Notes: generated by a model not told the origin, from the sequence alone. DNA of 64,000 bases from SVFI01 sp045588655 (GCA_045588655.1 JAZNEP010000004.1:1-64000); one strand, 5' to 3'. Positions 1 through 7,580 are shown, counted from the first letter of the stretch. Program-made: numbers and translations.

Positions 1-15
1 CAGATGTTTACTCAT
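1..15 (-). CDS. 5' end of a gene leaving the window (partial)
   Basis: Only five codons (MSKHL) are visible on the minus strand, starting with ATG at 15. The start is supported by an AAGGAG ribosome binding site at 23-28, seven bases upstream. The gene runs divergently from the methyltransferase at 222. Its product cannot be judged from five residues. Confidence 0.5.
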
Positions 16-70
16 AGGTCTGCTCCTTTCCGGTCAGACAGCTAAGAGTATTATCAGATAAAAAGAAACA

Positions 71-136
71 ATTGTAAAACTAAACGCACGATTGTAAGGG
101 TAAAAGTAGAGTGTTTCTGGCTTTTAAATTTACAAT
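71..136. promoter_or_regulatory. ATTGTAA repeats in the divergent control region
   Basis: The 206-bp spacer 16-221 holds ATTGTAA at 71-77 and again at 91-97, exactly 20 bp apart, and the same word inverted (TTACAAT) at 130-136. Two copies two helical turns apart between divergent genes suggest an operator for one or both promoters. No separate control (C) protein gene is visible next to the restriction genes. A weak methyltransferase promoter may lie at 172-197 (TTGGAC and TATAAA, spacer only 14). The site assignment is inference. Confidence 0.3.
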
Positions 137-221
137 TAAAGGTAAATAAGATCATATTAAAGTGATGTTTATTGGACTTAAGAATTGATATTATAAAACA
201 AAAAAATAAAGGAGAACTAAG

Positions 222-1220
222 ATGAGAGAATTTACAGCAGTAAGTTTGTTCTGTGGTGCAGGTGGTCTTGATCTAGGGTTTGAAAGAGCCGGATTTCGCA
301 CTTTATGGGCAAATGATTTTGATGCAGATGCTTGTAAAACTCATCAGAATTGGAGTAATGCGGAAGTAGTATGTGGTGACATTTCAAAAGTTGATATTGA
401 AACTATTCCGGATTCTGATGTTATCCTTGGAGGATTTCCTTGTCAGGGATTTAGTTTGAGTGGTCCTAGAAAGATTGATGATTCTAGGAATGCACTGTAT
501 AAGCATTATGTAAAAATTGTAGCAGCAAAGCAACCTAAAATTTTTGTAGGGGAAAATGTAAAAGGTCTGCTGACAATGGGGAATGGACAAATAATAGAAG
601 CAATAGTCGATGAGTTTTCGGCATGTGGATATGATGTATTTTATAAATTAGTAAATGCAAAAGATTTTGGAGTACCACAAGATAGAGAAAGAGTTATTAT
701 TTGCGGGTTTAGAAAAGACATAGAGGTTAGTGATTTTGAATTAGAAGTACCTGATGTAGAACGGATGACATTGAAACAAGCGTTGAAGGATTTGCCAGAA
801 GTCAAAATGGATGAAGTGTGTAATGCACCATATTCATCAAGATATATGTCTCGAAATAGAAAGAGAGATTGGGATCAGGTATCTTATACAATACCGGCAA
901 TGGCAAAACAGGTAACGTTATATCCTGGGTCACCGGATATGATAAAAGTAGACAAAGATGTGTGGAGATTTGGGGAAAGTGGTGTTACAAGAAGATTAAG
1001 TTGGCGTGAGGCAGCTGCTATTCAAACATTTCCTAAAGAAATTGAATTTTGTGGAGATTTAACAAGTAAGTATAAGCAAATAGGAAACGCAGTTCCGGTA
1101 AAATTGGCTGAATATGTTGCAAATCAGTTAAAGGAGATTTTGTCGGAAAAGGAGAATGGTAAATGGGAGCAGGAATACAAACTTCAAATGGAAAAGCGTT
1201 TGAATACGCATGTGTCATAG
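222..1220 (+). CDS. DNA (cytosine-5) methyltransferase, HaeIII/NgoPII-like
   Basis: This enzyme transfers a methyl group from S-adenosylmethionine to C5 of cytosine and protects the host from the endonuclease encoded next door. The 332 residues show the C5 motifs in order: FCGAGG at 10-15 (cofactor loop), PCQ at 73-75 with catalytic Cys74, ENV at 111-113, QDRERV at 153-158 and GNAVP at 288-292. The target-recognition region contains a YMSRNRKR...W block that resembles my recollection of M.HaeIII, which suggests a GGCC-like target. That specificity is inference. The start ATG has a GGAG site about eight bases upstream. The gene overlaps the endonuclease gene by 58 bp in another frame. Confidence 0.95.
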   Translation: MREFTAVSLFCGAGGLDLGFERAGFRTLWANDFDADACKTHQNWSNAEVVCGDISKVDIETIPDSDVILGGFPCQGFSLSGPRKIDDSRNALYKHYVKIVAAKQPKIFVGENVKGLLTMGNGQIIEAIVDEFSACGYDVFYKLVNAKDFGVPQDRERVIICGFRKDIEVSDFELEVPDVERMTLKQALKDLPEVKMDEVCNAPYSSRYMSRNRKRDWDQVSYTIPAMAKQVTLYPGSPDMIKVDKDVWRFGESGVTRRLSWREAAAIQTFPKEIEFCGDLTSKYKQIGNAVPVKLAEYVANQLKEILSEKENGKWEQEYKLQMEKRLNTHVS

Positions 1221-2224
1221 CATTACATGAACAATTATCAAGTGGACAAACGATTATAATCGAAGATTCGCCACAAATGGAAACAGCAAGAAAGTTGTAT
1301 GAAGAAGTTTCTGAAGAAATGAAATCCTCATTGGATGCTGCGGCTAGAGCGGCTGTGAGAATAATTAAGAGACTGGAACCGCAATTGGTAGAAGCTAATG
1401 GAAATGAGCCTTTGTTTCTTTCGTTACAAGCTGATGCGGCAGGTATAAGAGGAGACGTTCGTGATGTATTATGTTTGCGGAAGCAAAATGAGTGGGAAAT
1501 AGGTTTATCATGTAAACATAACCATCATGCTGTAAAGCACAGCAGATTATCAGATACAATTGATTTTGGACAGGAATGGCTTGGTGTACCGTGTTCAGAA
1601 GAGTATTTTGATAAAGTTGTTCCGTTGTTTACAGAGTTGAGGGAAATTAGAGATAAAAGTAAACAGGAAGGGAAAGCCGCATTATGGAGTGAAGTTGATG
1701 GTAAGGCTGAGAAATACTATATTCCTGTTTTGCAGGCATTTATGGATGAATTATCAAAGATTAATTCCGAAAATTCTGACATTCCGGAGAAGTTAATTAG
1801 ATATTTGCTGGGGCGATATGATTTTTATAAAGTAATTACAGACGATAGGAATAAGACAACGCGAGTAGAGGCGATTAATATAGCGGGTACATTAAATCGC
1901 CAATCGGGAGAATTAAAATCTATCACAAAAATTCCTATGTTAAAAATGCCGACACAGTTTTATCATATGGGATTTAAGCCGGGTTCGGATAATACAGTAG
2001 AGGTGGTATGTGATGAGGGATGGCAAATTTCTATGAGAATACATAGTGCTAGTTCCAAAATAGAACCATCATTGAAGTTTGATGTTAATTTGATTTCTTT
2101 ACCGTCTTCGGTACATACACAGATTGAACCATGGGAGAATGATCCGGAGCTGAATTCTAGAATAAGGTTAGGGTTATATGCAGAGAAAATAAGCAAAAGT
2201 ATCAAGGAATATAGAGATGAATAA
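1163..2224 (+). CDS. HaeIII-family type II restriction endonuclease
   Basis: The 353-residue product resembles the HaeIII endonuclease family: an N-terminal NGKAFEYAC block (9-17) and a central conserved block from about 89 to 130 with GDVRDV (97-102), EIGLSCKHNH (112-121) and KHSRLS (125-130). Asp98/Asp101, Glu112 and Lys118 could form a PD-(D/E)XK-type active site; this is a proposal. The ATG at 1163 is preceded by GGAG at 1151-1154. The reading frame overlaps the methyltransferase end by 58 bp, so the two products are probably translationally coupled with the methylase made first. Family assignment is by pattern memory, not by a search. Confidence 0.85.
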   Translation: MGAGIQTSNGKAFEYACVIALHEQLSSGQTIIIEDSPQMETARKLYEEVSEEMKSSLDAAARAAVRIIKRLEPQLVEANGNEPLFLSLQADAAGIRGDVRDVLCLRKQNEWEIGLSCKHNHHAVKHSRLSDTIDFGQEWLGVPCSEEYFDKVVPLFTELREIRDKSKQEGKAALWSEVDGKAEKYYIPVLQAFMDELSKINSENSDIPEKLIRYLLGRYDFYKVITDDRNKTTRVEAINIAGTLNRQSGELKSITKIPMLKMPTQFYHMGFKPGSDNTVEVVCDEGWQISMRIHSASSKIEPSLKFDVNLISLPSSVHTQIEPWENDPELNSRIRLGLYAEKISKSIKEYRDE

Positions 2225-2263
2225 ATAAAGATAGAAATCCATATGATAAGGAGTAGATTTAAA

Positions 2264-3469
2264 ATGGCGTTAAAACTATTTGAGTTTGAGGTAATGAATT
2301 TGTCATCGAAAAATAATAAGAAAAAAAATATGACAGATGAAGAGATTAATTTGAAATATGAGCGAGGGGAACAAAGAATAGTTACGGAACAGGGAGCTTT
2401 CAAATTGGACCTTATTGCAACTATTTTTTCGCATCCAAAGTACAATTTAAAGCCAGAATTTCAGCGGCGAATTACATGGGATACTAAGAAGAGATCGAAA
2501 CTTATTGAATCATTTATTATGAATATTCCAGTGCCACCTGTTTTTTTGTATGAAGAAGACTATTCTTCATATGTTGTAATGGATGGCTTACAAAGGATAT
2601 CAGCGATTAAGGATTTTTATCGTGATGTTTATGAACTTAGTGGATTAGAAGAATGGCCAGAATTGAATGGAAAGAAATATTCGGAGTTGCCTAAAAAAGT
2701 ACGTGAAGGAATTGATAGAAGACAATTATCGGTTATAACTCTTTTGAAAGAATCCGCAGATGACAGTATTACTGCTGATTTAATGAAAAAAATGGTGTTC
2801 GAAAGATTGAATACAGGAGGTATTCAATTAGAGGATCAAGAAATAAGAAATGCTCTTTTTGCGGGGAAATTTAATGATTGTTGTTTAATGTTGTCTGAGA
2901 ATAGAATATTCAAAAAATTATGGCGAATTGAAGGAATAACAGGAGTTGTAGTGGGGGAAGAAACACATGATTTAGATGTGGAAGATAATCTACTTGCTGC
3001 AAAGAATAAGTTGTATAGAAGAATGTATGATGTAGAGTTGGTTTTACGATATTTTGCTATGCGTAATGTTAAGAGTTATTCGGGTAGGCTGTCAAAGTAT
3101 TTGGATGCATATTTGAATTATGCAAATACTTTTGATGATGATCAGATAAATATGCTTAGTGAGAAGTTTGTTCGTGTAATAGAAATGGTGTATAAAACTT
3201 TTTCAACTAAAGCATTTTGCATTTATAGAGAAGGTAAAGGGTGGTCACAGCCACAGAACATGATTTATGATGCAATGATGTTGGCAATGTCAGATGAGAG
3301 TATAGCTACAAGTTTATTGTCTGTTGATACGGAAAAGAATATAGATGGTTTAAAAGAATTTTATATAACAAACGTAGATAAATTTAATGGAAAAAAACAA
3401 TCAAAAAATGACATAATAGAGCGGGTGAATCTTTTAAAAAGGCATATTTTGGATAATGTAGTGGAATGA
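2264..3469 (+). CDS. DUF262 (GmrS/ParB-like) domain protein
   Basis: This 401-residue protein carries a DUF262 domain, the ParB-like nucleotide-hydrolysing fold found in GmrSD-type modification-dependent restriction and related defence proteins. The visible marks are FQRRITW at 66-72, the PVPPVFLYE segment after it, and the DGxQR motif (DGLQR, 107-111). No DUF1524 HNH nuclease domain follows, so it lacks the usual nuclease half. ATG 2264 is preferred over 2243 because GGAG at 2250-2253 sits ten bases before it and overlaps nothing. It lies 39 bp after the endonuclease and 3 bp before the HEPN gene, which points to one transcript. Its role here, restriction accessory or abortive infection, is unknown. 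Confidence 0.85.
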   Translation: MALKLFEFEVMNLSSKNNKKKNMTDEEINLKYERGEQRIVTEQGAFKLDLIATIFSHPKYNLKPEFQRRITWDTKKRSKLIESFIMNIPVPPVFLYEEDYSSYVVMDGLQRISAIKDFYRDVYELSGLEEWPELNGKKYSELPKKVREGIDRRQLSVITLLKESADDSITADLMKKMVFERLNTGGIQLEDQEIRNALFAGKFNDCCLMLSENRIFKKLWRIEGITGVVVGEETHDLDVEDNLLAAKNKLYRRMYDVELVLRYFAMRNVKSYSGRLSKYLDAYLNYANTFDDDQINMLSEKFVRVIEMVYKTFSTKAFCIYREGKGWSQPQNMIYDAMMLAMSDESIATSLLSVDTEKNIDGLKEFYITNVDKFNGKKQSKNDIIERVNLLKRHILDNVVE

Positions 3470-3472
3470 GAC

Positions 3473-4552
3473 ATGAAAAAAACATATGAGGAAATAAAAC
3501 AAATTATTTGGATTTATGATCAGTATAAAACAAAAGTTGAGCAAGTAGAAAAATTTGTTACTATGTCGATTGAACAAAAAAATTTTGTTGAAGAAGCTGA
3601 AAGAGAGATTTTAGGTAAAAACTCTGTTATTGATAATTATGTAGAGAATGTGAAAGCTATGTCAAATTCTGTTGTTCTGTATAACGCGGTAATCATTAGT
3701 GTATATGGAAGTTTTGAACTATACATAGATGAGTTATTAAAGACTTATATAGAATATTTGAAAACAAGGAATCTATCGTTTAAGAATTTTCCGCCGAGTT
3801 TGCAAGAAAAACAAAAAAATAAAGCAGCAGAATTCATAGGGAATCCAGGACATTTTTCTAATTATGGATTGAGTATTGAACGAGTTATTTCTGATTTGTT
3901 GGAGACTATTATCAATGATAATTCTCAAGCGGTGACGGACAAATTATTGATTTCCCATGGTGGGAATATGAAGACAACGCAGTTAAACACTTTGTTTTCT
4001 GAGTTTGGTGTTAGTAATTTGTCTGTAAAGCTCAAGAAGCACAAAGAACTACAAAGATTTAGTAGAGAGAATGGACTAGAAGGAGAAATAATTAAGCCGG
4101 AGGGATTCCCTTTATTGGATACAATAGTTGAAGAGAGAAATAAAGTAGCACATGGGTGGAATATTGATGATAGAATCGCGTTTACATTATTATTACAAAA
4201 ATATCTTCCTTTCTTTAGAGTTTTTTGTAAGGCTTTAAATGATATAATAATTTCAAATATTATTAGAGATGGTCAAACAGATGGTAAAATTTTGCCTTTT
4301 GACCCAATTATTAAAGTATGGGAAAAGGGCAATATTATAGGGATTAATAATAAAGATTTTCAACTGCATGTGGGCGATGTATTGTTTTACTCAACACCTG
4401 ATGAGTGGTGTTATTGGTTTGAAATAAAGAGTTTAATGCATGGGAAGGCGCAAAGAAATTCTATTAGGGCGAAGAATAAAAATATTACAATAGGATGCGA
4501 TGCAAGGATTCATGAAAACTATAAAATCTGGGGCGAGCAGTGTGAGATTTAG
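3473..4552 (+). CDS. HEPN-domain protein, probable RNase
   Basis: The 359-residue product has the hallmark HEPN motif RNKVAH at 222-227 (R-N-x3-H), typical of HEPN ribonucleases in defence and toxin systems. The helical region 65-97, with the YGSFELYIDELL stretch, resembles the MAE_28990/MAE_18760 and RiboL-PSP groups of HEPN proteins. A C-terminal part (about 240-359) is not recognised. It starts 3 bp after the DUF262 stop, so the two are very likely co-translated partners. From recollection of comparative studies, HEPN proteins of these groups often sit next to DUF262 genes in restriction loci. The target, probably RNA, is inference. Confidence 0.75.
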   Translation: MKKTYEEIKQIIWIYDQYKTKVEQVEKFVTMSIEQKNFVEEAEREILGKNSVIDNYVENVKAMSNSVVLYNAVIISVYGSFELYIDELLKTYIEYLKTRNLSFKNFPPSLQEKQKNKAAEFIGNPGHFSNYGLSIERVISDLLETIINDNSQAVTDKLLISHGGNMKTTQLNTLFSEFGVSNLSVKLKKHKELQRFSRENGLEGEIIKPEGFPLLDTIVEERNKVAHGWNIDDRIAFTLLLQKYLPFFRVFCKALNDIIISNIIRDGQTDGKILPFDPIIKVWEKGNIIGINNKDFQLHVGDVLFYSTPDEWCYWFEIKSLMHGKAQRNSIRAKNKNITIGCDARIHENYKIWGEQCEI

Positions 4553-4665
4553 TTAAATGAAAACAAAATGACGATACAAGCCTCTAATATAATATCAACG
4601 TCATAGAGTTGCTTTGCAAGGATAGATGTTGCTAAAGTTTTTCTGTTGTAGTAGGGAGAATATAA

Positions 4666-5013
4666 TTGTTAAAAAATCAACCAAACGATAAAGCATTATA
4701 TATTTTGAGAAAGGCTCCGTATGGAAGTGGTAGACAGCTGGTTTTACATGTGACAGATACCTTTAAAGAAGGATATATATGTTTCGATGACACCAATCGA
4801 GGTCATATGATAAAGGGTGAAATCACAGAACAAGATGAAAGCGCTTTTACGATGATTGATAAAAATGGTGATGCTTGGATTTTTGAAATTGTGACAATAG
4901 AAATGTTTAGGGAAGACATTTATCAATGTGCTTATAACGGAAAGAATATTGCAAAACTTTGTACGACGACGAATGACTTATGGGGGTATTTTAGGAAAGA
5001 ATTTCCGATTTGA
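4666..5013 (+). CDS. Hypothetical protein, 115 aa
   Basis: I do not recognise this family. The start is TTG at 4666, supported by GGGAG at 4654-4658. The protein is small, without a signal peptide or membrane segment, and has an alternating beta-like pattern with several aromatic residues. It stands 113 bp after the HEPN gene and is followed by a terminator at 5053, so it ends the restriction/DUF262/HEPN transcription unit or is a short unit of its own. It could be an antitoxin or immunity-type partner, but nothing in the sequence proves this. Confidence 0.6.
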   Translation: MLKNQPNDKALYILRKAPYGSGRQLVLHVTDTFKEGYICFDDTNRGHMIKGEITEQDESAFTMIDKNGDAWIFEIVTIEMFREDIYQCAYNGKNIAKLCTTTNDLWGYFRKEFPI

Positions 5014-5052
5014 TGGGAGATATAGTTCCTCATGGAAGATCTTGACTAGCTG

Positions 5053-5080
5053 AAAGACAGACAGTGTCTGTCTTTTTTTT
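5053..5080 (+). terminator. Rho-independent terminator
   Basis: AAAGACAGA and TCTGTCTTT form a nine-pair stem around CAGTG, and the right arm runs into a T tract. It closes the unit that ends with the gene at 4666-5013. Confidence 0.8.
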
Positions 5081-5100
5081 AATTAAGGATAAAAATACTA

Positions 5101-5128
5101 TTGACTGCACAAGTTGTGCAGTTATATT
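5101..5128 (+). promoter_or_regulatory. Promoter with MerR-type operator
   Basis: TTGACT (5101-5106) and TATATT (5123-5128) are separated by 16 bp. Between them lies a perfect 17-bp palindrome, CTGCACAAGTTGTGCAG, at 5105-5121. A dyad placed in the spacer between -35 and -10 is the typical arrangement for MerR regulators, so the regulator at 5154 probably controls its own promoter and the genes behind it. If the -10 were TATTTT at 5125 the spacer would be 18 bp, closer to MerR promoters. Confidence 0.7.
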
Positions 5129-5153
5129 TTGTTATTAACAGGAGGTAAATAAT

Positions 5154-6236
5154 ATGAAAACATTGAACGAGGTAGTAAACATTGTGGGGTTAAAAAGACG
5201 CGCAATCCAAGAGTATGAAGATGCTGGTCTAGCAGAAAAACCTAAGACCAAAAATAAATATGGATACTTATTATATGATACTCCGGCGATTGAAAGATTG
5301 TGGAATCTTCGATTTTATAAAGAACTAGGTTACAACAGAACTCAAATAAAAAATATTTTTGATTGCAAAACTTTAAATACTGAAGATGAACTATCGAGAG
5401 TAATACAGGAATTGATAGAAAAAAGGGAGAAACTTGATAATTTGATTGGTATTGCGCAGGGGATGAAAAAAACAGGGATAAGTTTTAGCTCGTTCAAGAA
5501 ACATATGATAGATGATGACATGGATGCTGAAGAGGTGTTTGGAGTTTTAGGTACTTCTTTAAATCTGTTTATGGATGTAAAAGAAGAAGATTGTAATATG
5601 GAGTTTTTAAAGGACAGCGATTTGGATGATATATACGGTGCTATAAAAAGAATAGATGATTTACAGAAAGAGGGGAGATTGTTTGATTGCGCAGAAGTAC
5701 AGGCTGAAATTGTACGTATTCACAATATTATTGCAAAGGGCTTGTCTAAATCAATAATCTTTTTTAGAAATATTCTAATGTATATTGAACCAGAAAATAA
5801 AGTGACAGAGGATTTAGAATTGTTTTGTAATATAGATAATCTTGACTTTTTTCGGAGCGCAATGAGTTATTATTGTGACTTGAATGAAGACAATGAGACA
5901 GACCGTGAGTTGTGTGAGGCATTAGATAATATTAGTATTTTAGGAATAAAGAAATATGCTACAAACTCTCCCGAGGTGCAAGCAGAAGTGGTGAGGATAC
6001 ATAATTTTTTCAAGGAAGTAAACATGTATAAGGAAGAGGCAAAATTAGAGATGGTAAGAAAAATTGGGCATCTTTTTGGAAGTAAAGCTTATAAACAGAT
6101 GATAGACAATGGTGCAAACAAAGGGATAGCTTGGTTTGTTTCTCGAGCGATAGAAATTTATTGTGAGAATAAAGAAAAGGAGGGGGAAGAACTTCGTAAA
6201 ACGAAATATGTAGTGAAAAGAGGTGAACGGAAATAA
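5154..6236 (+). CDS. MerR-family regulator with two TipAS-like effector units
   Basis: The N-terminal 70 residues are a MerR winged-helix DNA-binding domain (TLNEVVNIVGLKRRAIQEYE, then the YDTPAIERL and LGYNRTQIKNIF segments), followed by a coiled linker near 75-105. The C-terminal part contains the same motif twice: EVQAEIVRIHN at 181-191 and EVQAEVVRIHN at 274-284, 93 residues apart. Each unit ends in a related helix (FFRSAMSYYC at 232-241 and FVSRAIEIYC). These features match the drug-binding TipAS domain of TipAL-type regulators, here apparently duplicated. A strong AGGAGGT site precedes the ATG. The effector molecule is unknown; thiopeptide-like compounds are a guess from the family. Confidence 0.8.
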   Translation: MKTLNEVVNIVGLKRRAIQEYEDAGLAEKPKTKNKYGYLLYDTPAIERLWNLRFYKELGYNRTQIKNIFDCKTLNTEDELSRVIQELIEKREKLDNLIGIAQGMKKTGISFSSFKKHMIDDDMDAEEVFGVLGTSLNLFMDVKEEDCNMEFLKDSDLDDIYGAIKRIDDLQKEGRLFDCAEVQAEIVRIHNIIAKGLSKSIIFFRNILMYIEPENKVTEDLELFCNIDNLDFFRSAMSYYCDLNEDNETDRELCEALDNISILGIKKYATNSPEVQAEVVRIHNFFKEVNMYKEEAKLEMVRKIGHLFGSKAYKQMIDNGANKGIAWFVSRAIEIYCENKEKEGEELRKTKYVVKRGERK

Positions 6237-6312
6237 GAAAAACTGTAAGATGAAAACGAAATGGAACATGAAAGCTGAAAAGGTTTTTGATTAGGAAGAG
6301 GAGGAGTTATTT

Positions 6313-6690
6313 GTGACTGAAACAGGAAACGCTGTGAAAAGTTTGATTTTTGAAAGTGGTAAGACGAGTCCGGAAATGACACATGATCTTAAAGTTTTAG
6401 GCAAGGGCAATATGCAGAATGGGATTAAGCAGTTGGCGTCATTCTTTTTAGACGAGGGAAGACAAAGCGGATATCATCTTGGAGAAAGAAATGGTGTGAT
6501 TAAAGGAGTGGCAGGTACTTTGTTTATCGGCTCGTTGATAGCTGGAGGATATTACATAGTAGATAGGTACAGAATTAGCAAAATAATAAAGAAACATGAG
6601 AAAGAGGGAAAAAAAATTCTGCATGTTATGAATGCGGATGAGTTAGAGAATGCAGTGGATGAAACGAATCCAGAATTGCAAGAAGAGTAG
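6313..6690 (+). CDS. Small membrane protein of unknown function
   Basis: This 125-residue protein starts at GTG 6313 behind a GAGGAG site. It has one hydrophobic segment (about 62-83) flanked by a polar N-terminal half and a basic-then-acidic tail, so a single-pass membrane protein is likely. It lies 76 bp downstream of the TipAS-type regulator in the same direction and has no recognisable family. It may be an output of that regulator. Confidence 0.6.
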   Translation: MTETGNAVKSLIFESGKTSPEMTHDLKVLGKGNMQNGIKQLASFFLDEGRQSGYHLGERNGVIKGVAGTLFIGSLIAGGYYIVDRYRISKIIKKHEKEGKKILHVMNADELENAVDETNPELQEE

Positions 6691-6741
6691 TAAAAAGCGG
6701 AGAATGAGGCACGGATAAAAATGATATAGGAGGTGATAATT

Positions 6742-6963
6742 ATGCAAATGTGTCCGTTTTGTGATAAGGTCTATGATGAATCAGATTATAGTCGTTGCCC
6801 ATATTGTTCTGGTGAATTAGAAGAAGATACAGGCGAAAGAATTTTCAAGAATTGTCCTAATTGTGATGGTGTTATGTATTGGGATGATTACTGGGAATGT
6901 ACAAATTGTGGTCATGAAATTTATTCCGGTGAGGATGATAACGATGGCATTATTGAAGGTTAA
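6742..6963 (+). CDS. Double zinc-ribbon protein
   Basis: The 73-residue protein has four CxxC knuckles (CPFC, CPYC, CPNC, CTNC), which make two zinc ribbons, then an acidic tail. ATG 6742 is chosen because the AGGAGGTG site (6729-6736) would overlap the upstream GTG at 6733. It follows the small membrane protein by 51 bp. Its function is unknown; such ribbons often mediate protein or nucleic-acid contacts. Confidence 0.65.
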   Translation: MQMCPFCDKVYDESDYSRCPYCSGELEEDTGERIFKNCPNCDGVMYWDDYWECTNCGHEIYSGEDDNDGIIEG

Positions 6964-6989
6964 TATTTGTTTTCCGAAGATATTACCCC

Positions 6990-7093
6990 ATTGAAGCTCT
7001 TGACTACTCAAAATCCCCGTTCCGGGTTCTGTCAAGGTCTTGTGCCTTTACTGAACGCGAGACGGGGATATTTTTTATGATGAGCTTCAATGA
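6990..7093. repeat. Nested inverted repeats next to mobC
   Basis: CATTGAAGCTC (6990-7000) is repeated as its exact reverse complement GAGCTTCAATG at 7083-7093. Inside it, ATCCCCGT (7014-7021) pairs with ACGGGGAT (7063-7070), which is followed on the plus strand by ATATTTTTT. The inner pair may act as a terminator for the zinc-ribbon gene. The double nesting and position at the 3' side of mobC also fit a mobilisation or recombination site. Confidence 0.5.
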
Positions 7094-7103
7094 GGAAAGG
7101 AAA

Positions 7104-7448
7104 TCACAAACTACCGGACAAAATTATTTTTTGATATTCCCAAATAACGGTCATCATTTCTTTTACAGTATCAATCTGTTCTTGGGAAACAGATTTTGTC
7201 AAGTTTGCAACTCGTGTAATTTGATTGATGTTGTTTCCGATTTTGCTAATCTCGTAATTTAATTGTCGGATGAGATCTGCATCATCCACAACAAGAATGC
7301 CACCGTCAATGGACATACGACGGATGTATTCGGACTTACTTTCGTATCCGCAGCGTTTCATTCGTTCGCAAATCATTTGATCTTCTGCCTCGGAAATCAT
7401 GATATGAAGTTGGATTTTTCGTAGTCTGTTTGGTTTGTTTTTTCGCAT
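7104..7448 (-). CDS. mobC: MobC-family mobilisation (relaxosome) protein
   Basis: The 114-residue product resembles MobC accessory proteins that help a relaxase open DNA at oriT: an N-terminal KIQLHIMISEAE segment, a ribbon-helix-helix-like SKSEYIRRM region, and the LNYEISKIGNNINQI signature of the family. ATG 7448 is chosen because AAGGAG lies nine bases upstream (complement of 7458-7463); a longer frame to 7574 would run through a structured region. No relaxase gene follows, although mobC normally precedes one. This suggests a decayed mobile element or one mobilised in trans. Confidence 0.8.
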   Translation of the reverse strand: MRKNKPNRLRKIQLHIMISEAEDQMICERMKRCGYESKSEYIRRMSIDGGILVVDDADLIRQLNYEISKIGNNINQITRVANLTKSVSQEQIDTVKEMMTVIWEYQKIILSGSL

Positions 7449-7494
7449 TTCTAATCGCTCCTTTTCTGAAAATAGGTGAGGGGTTTGGGGGGCT

Positions 7495-7575
7495 GCATGG
7501 GCTAGCATGGACCGGAAGAATGACGGTCCAATTCGCACCTGTGTGTACATAGGTGCTATGCTTGCTAGGGCCAAA
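7495..7575. other. Candidate origin of transfer (oriT)
   Basis: Directly upstream of mobC are two adjacent hairpins: TGGACCG (7508-7514) with CGGTCCA (7524-7530), and GCACCT (7535-7540) with AGGTGC (7551-7556). They lie between partly complementary GGGCTAGCA and TTGCTAGGG words. Stacked dyads upstream of mobC are where an oriT is expected. No known nic sequence was recognised, so this is a structural inference. Confidence 0.4.
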
Positions 7576-7580
7576 CAAAG

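Noticed and set aside
1496..1530. HNH-like HNHH string in the endonuclease
   Set aside because: Two neighbouring His with Asn do not make an HNH fold; spacing is wrong and the block fits the HaeIII family pattern instead.
7104..7574. Longer mobC frame starting at 7574
   Set aside because: The extra 42 codons run through the hairpin region and lack family similarity, while ATG 7448 has a good ribosome site.
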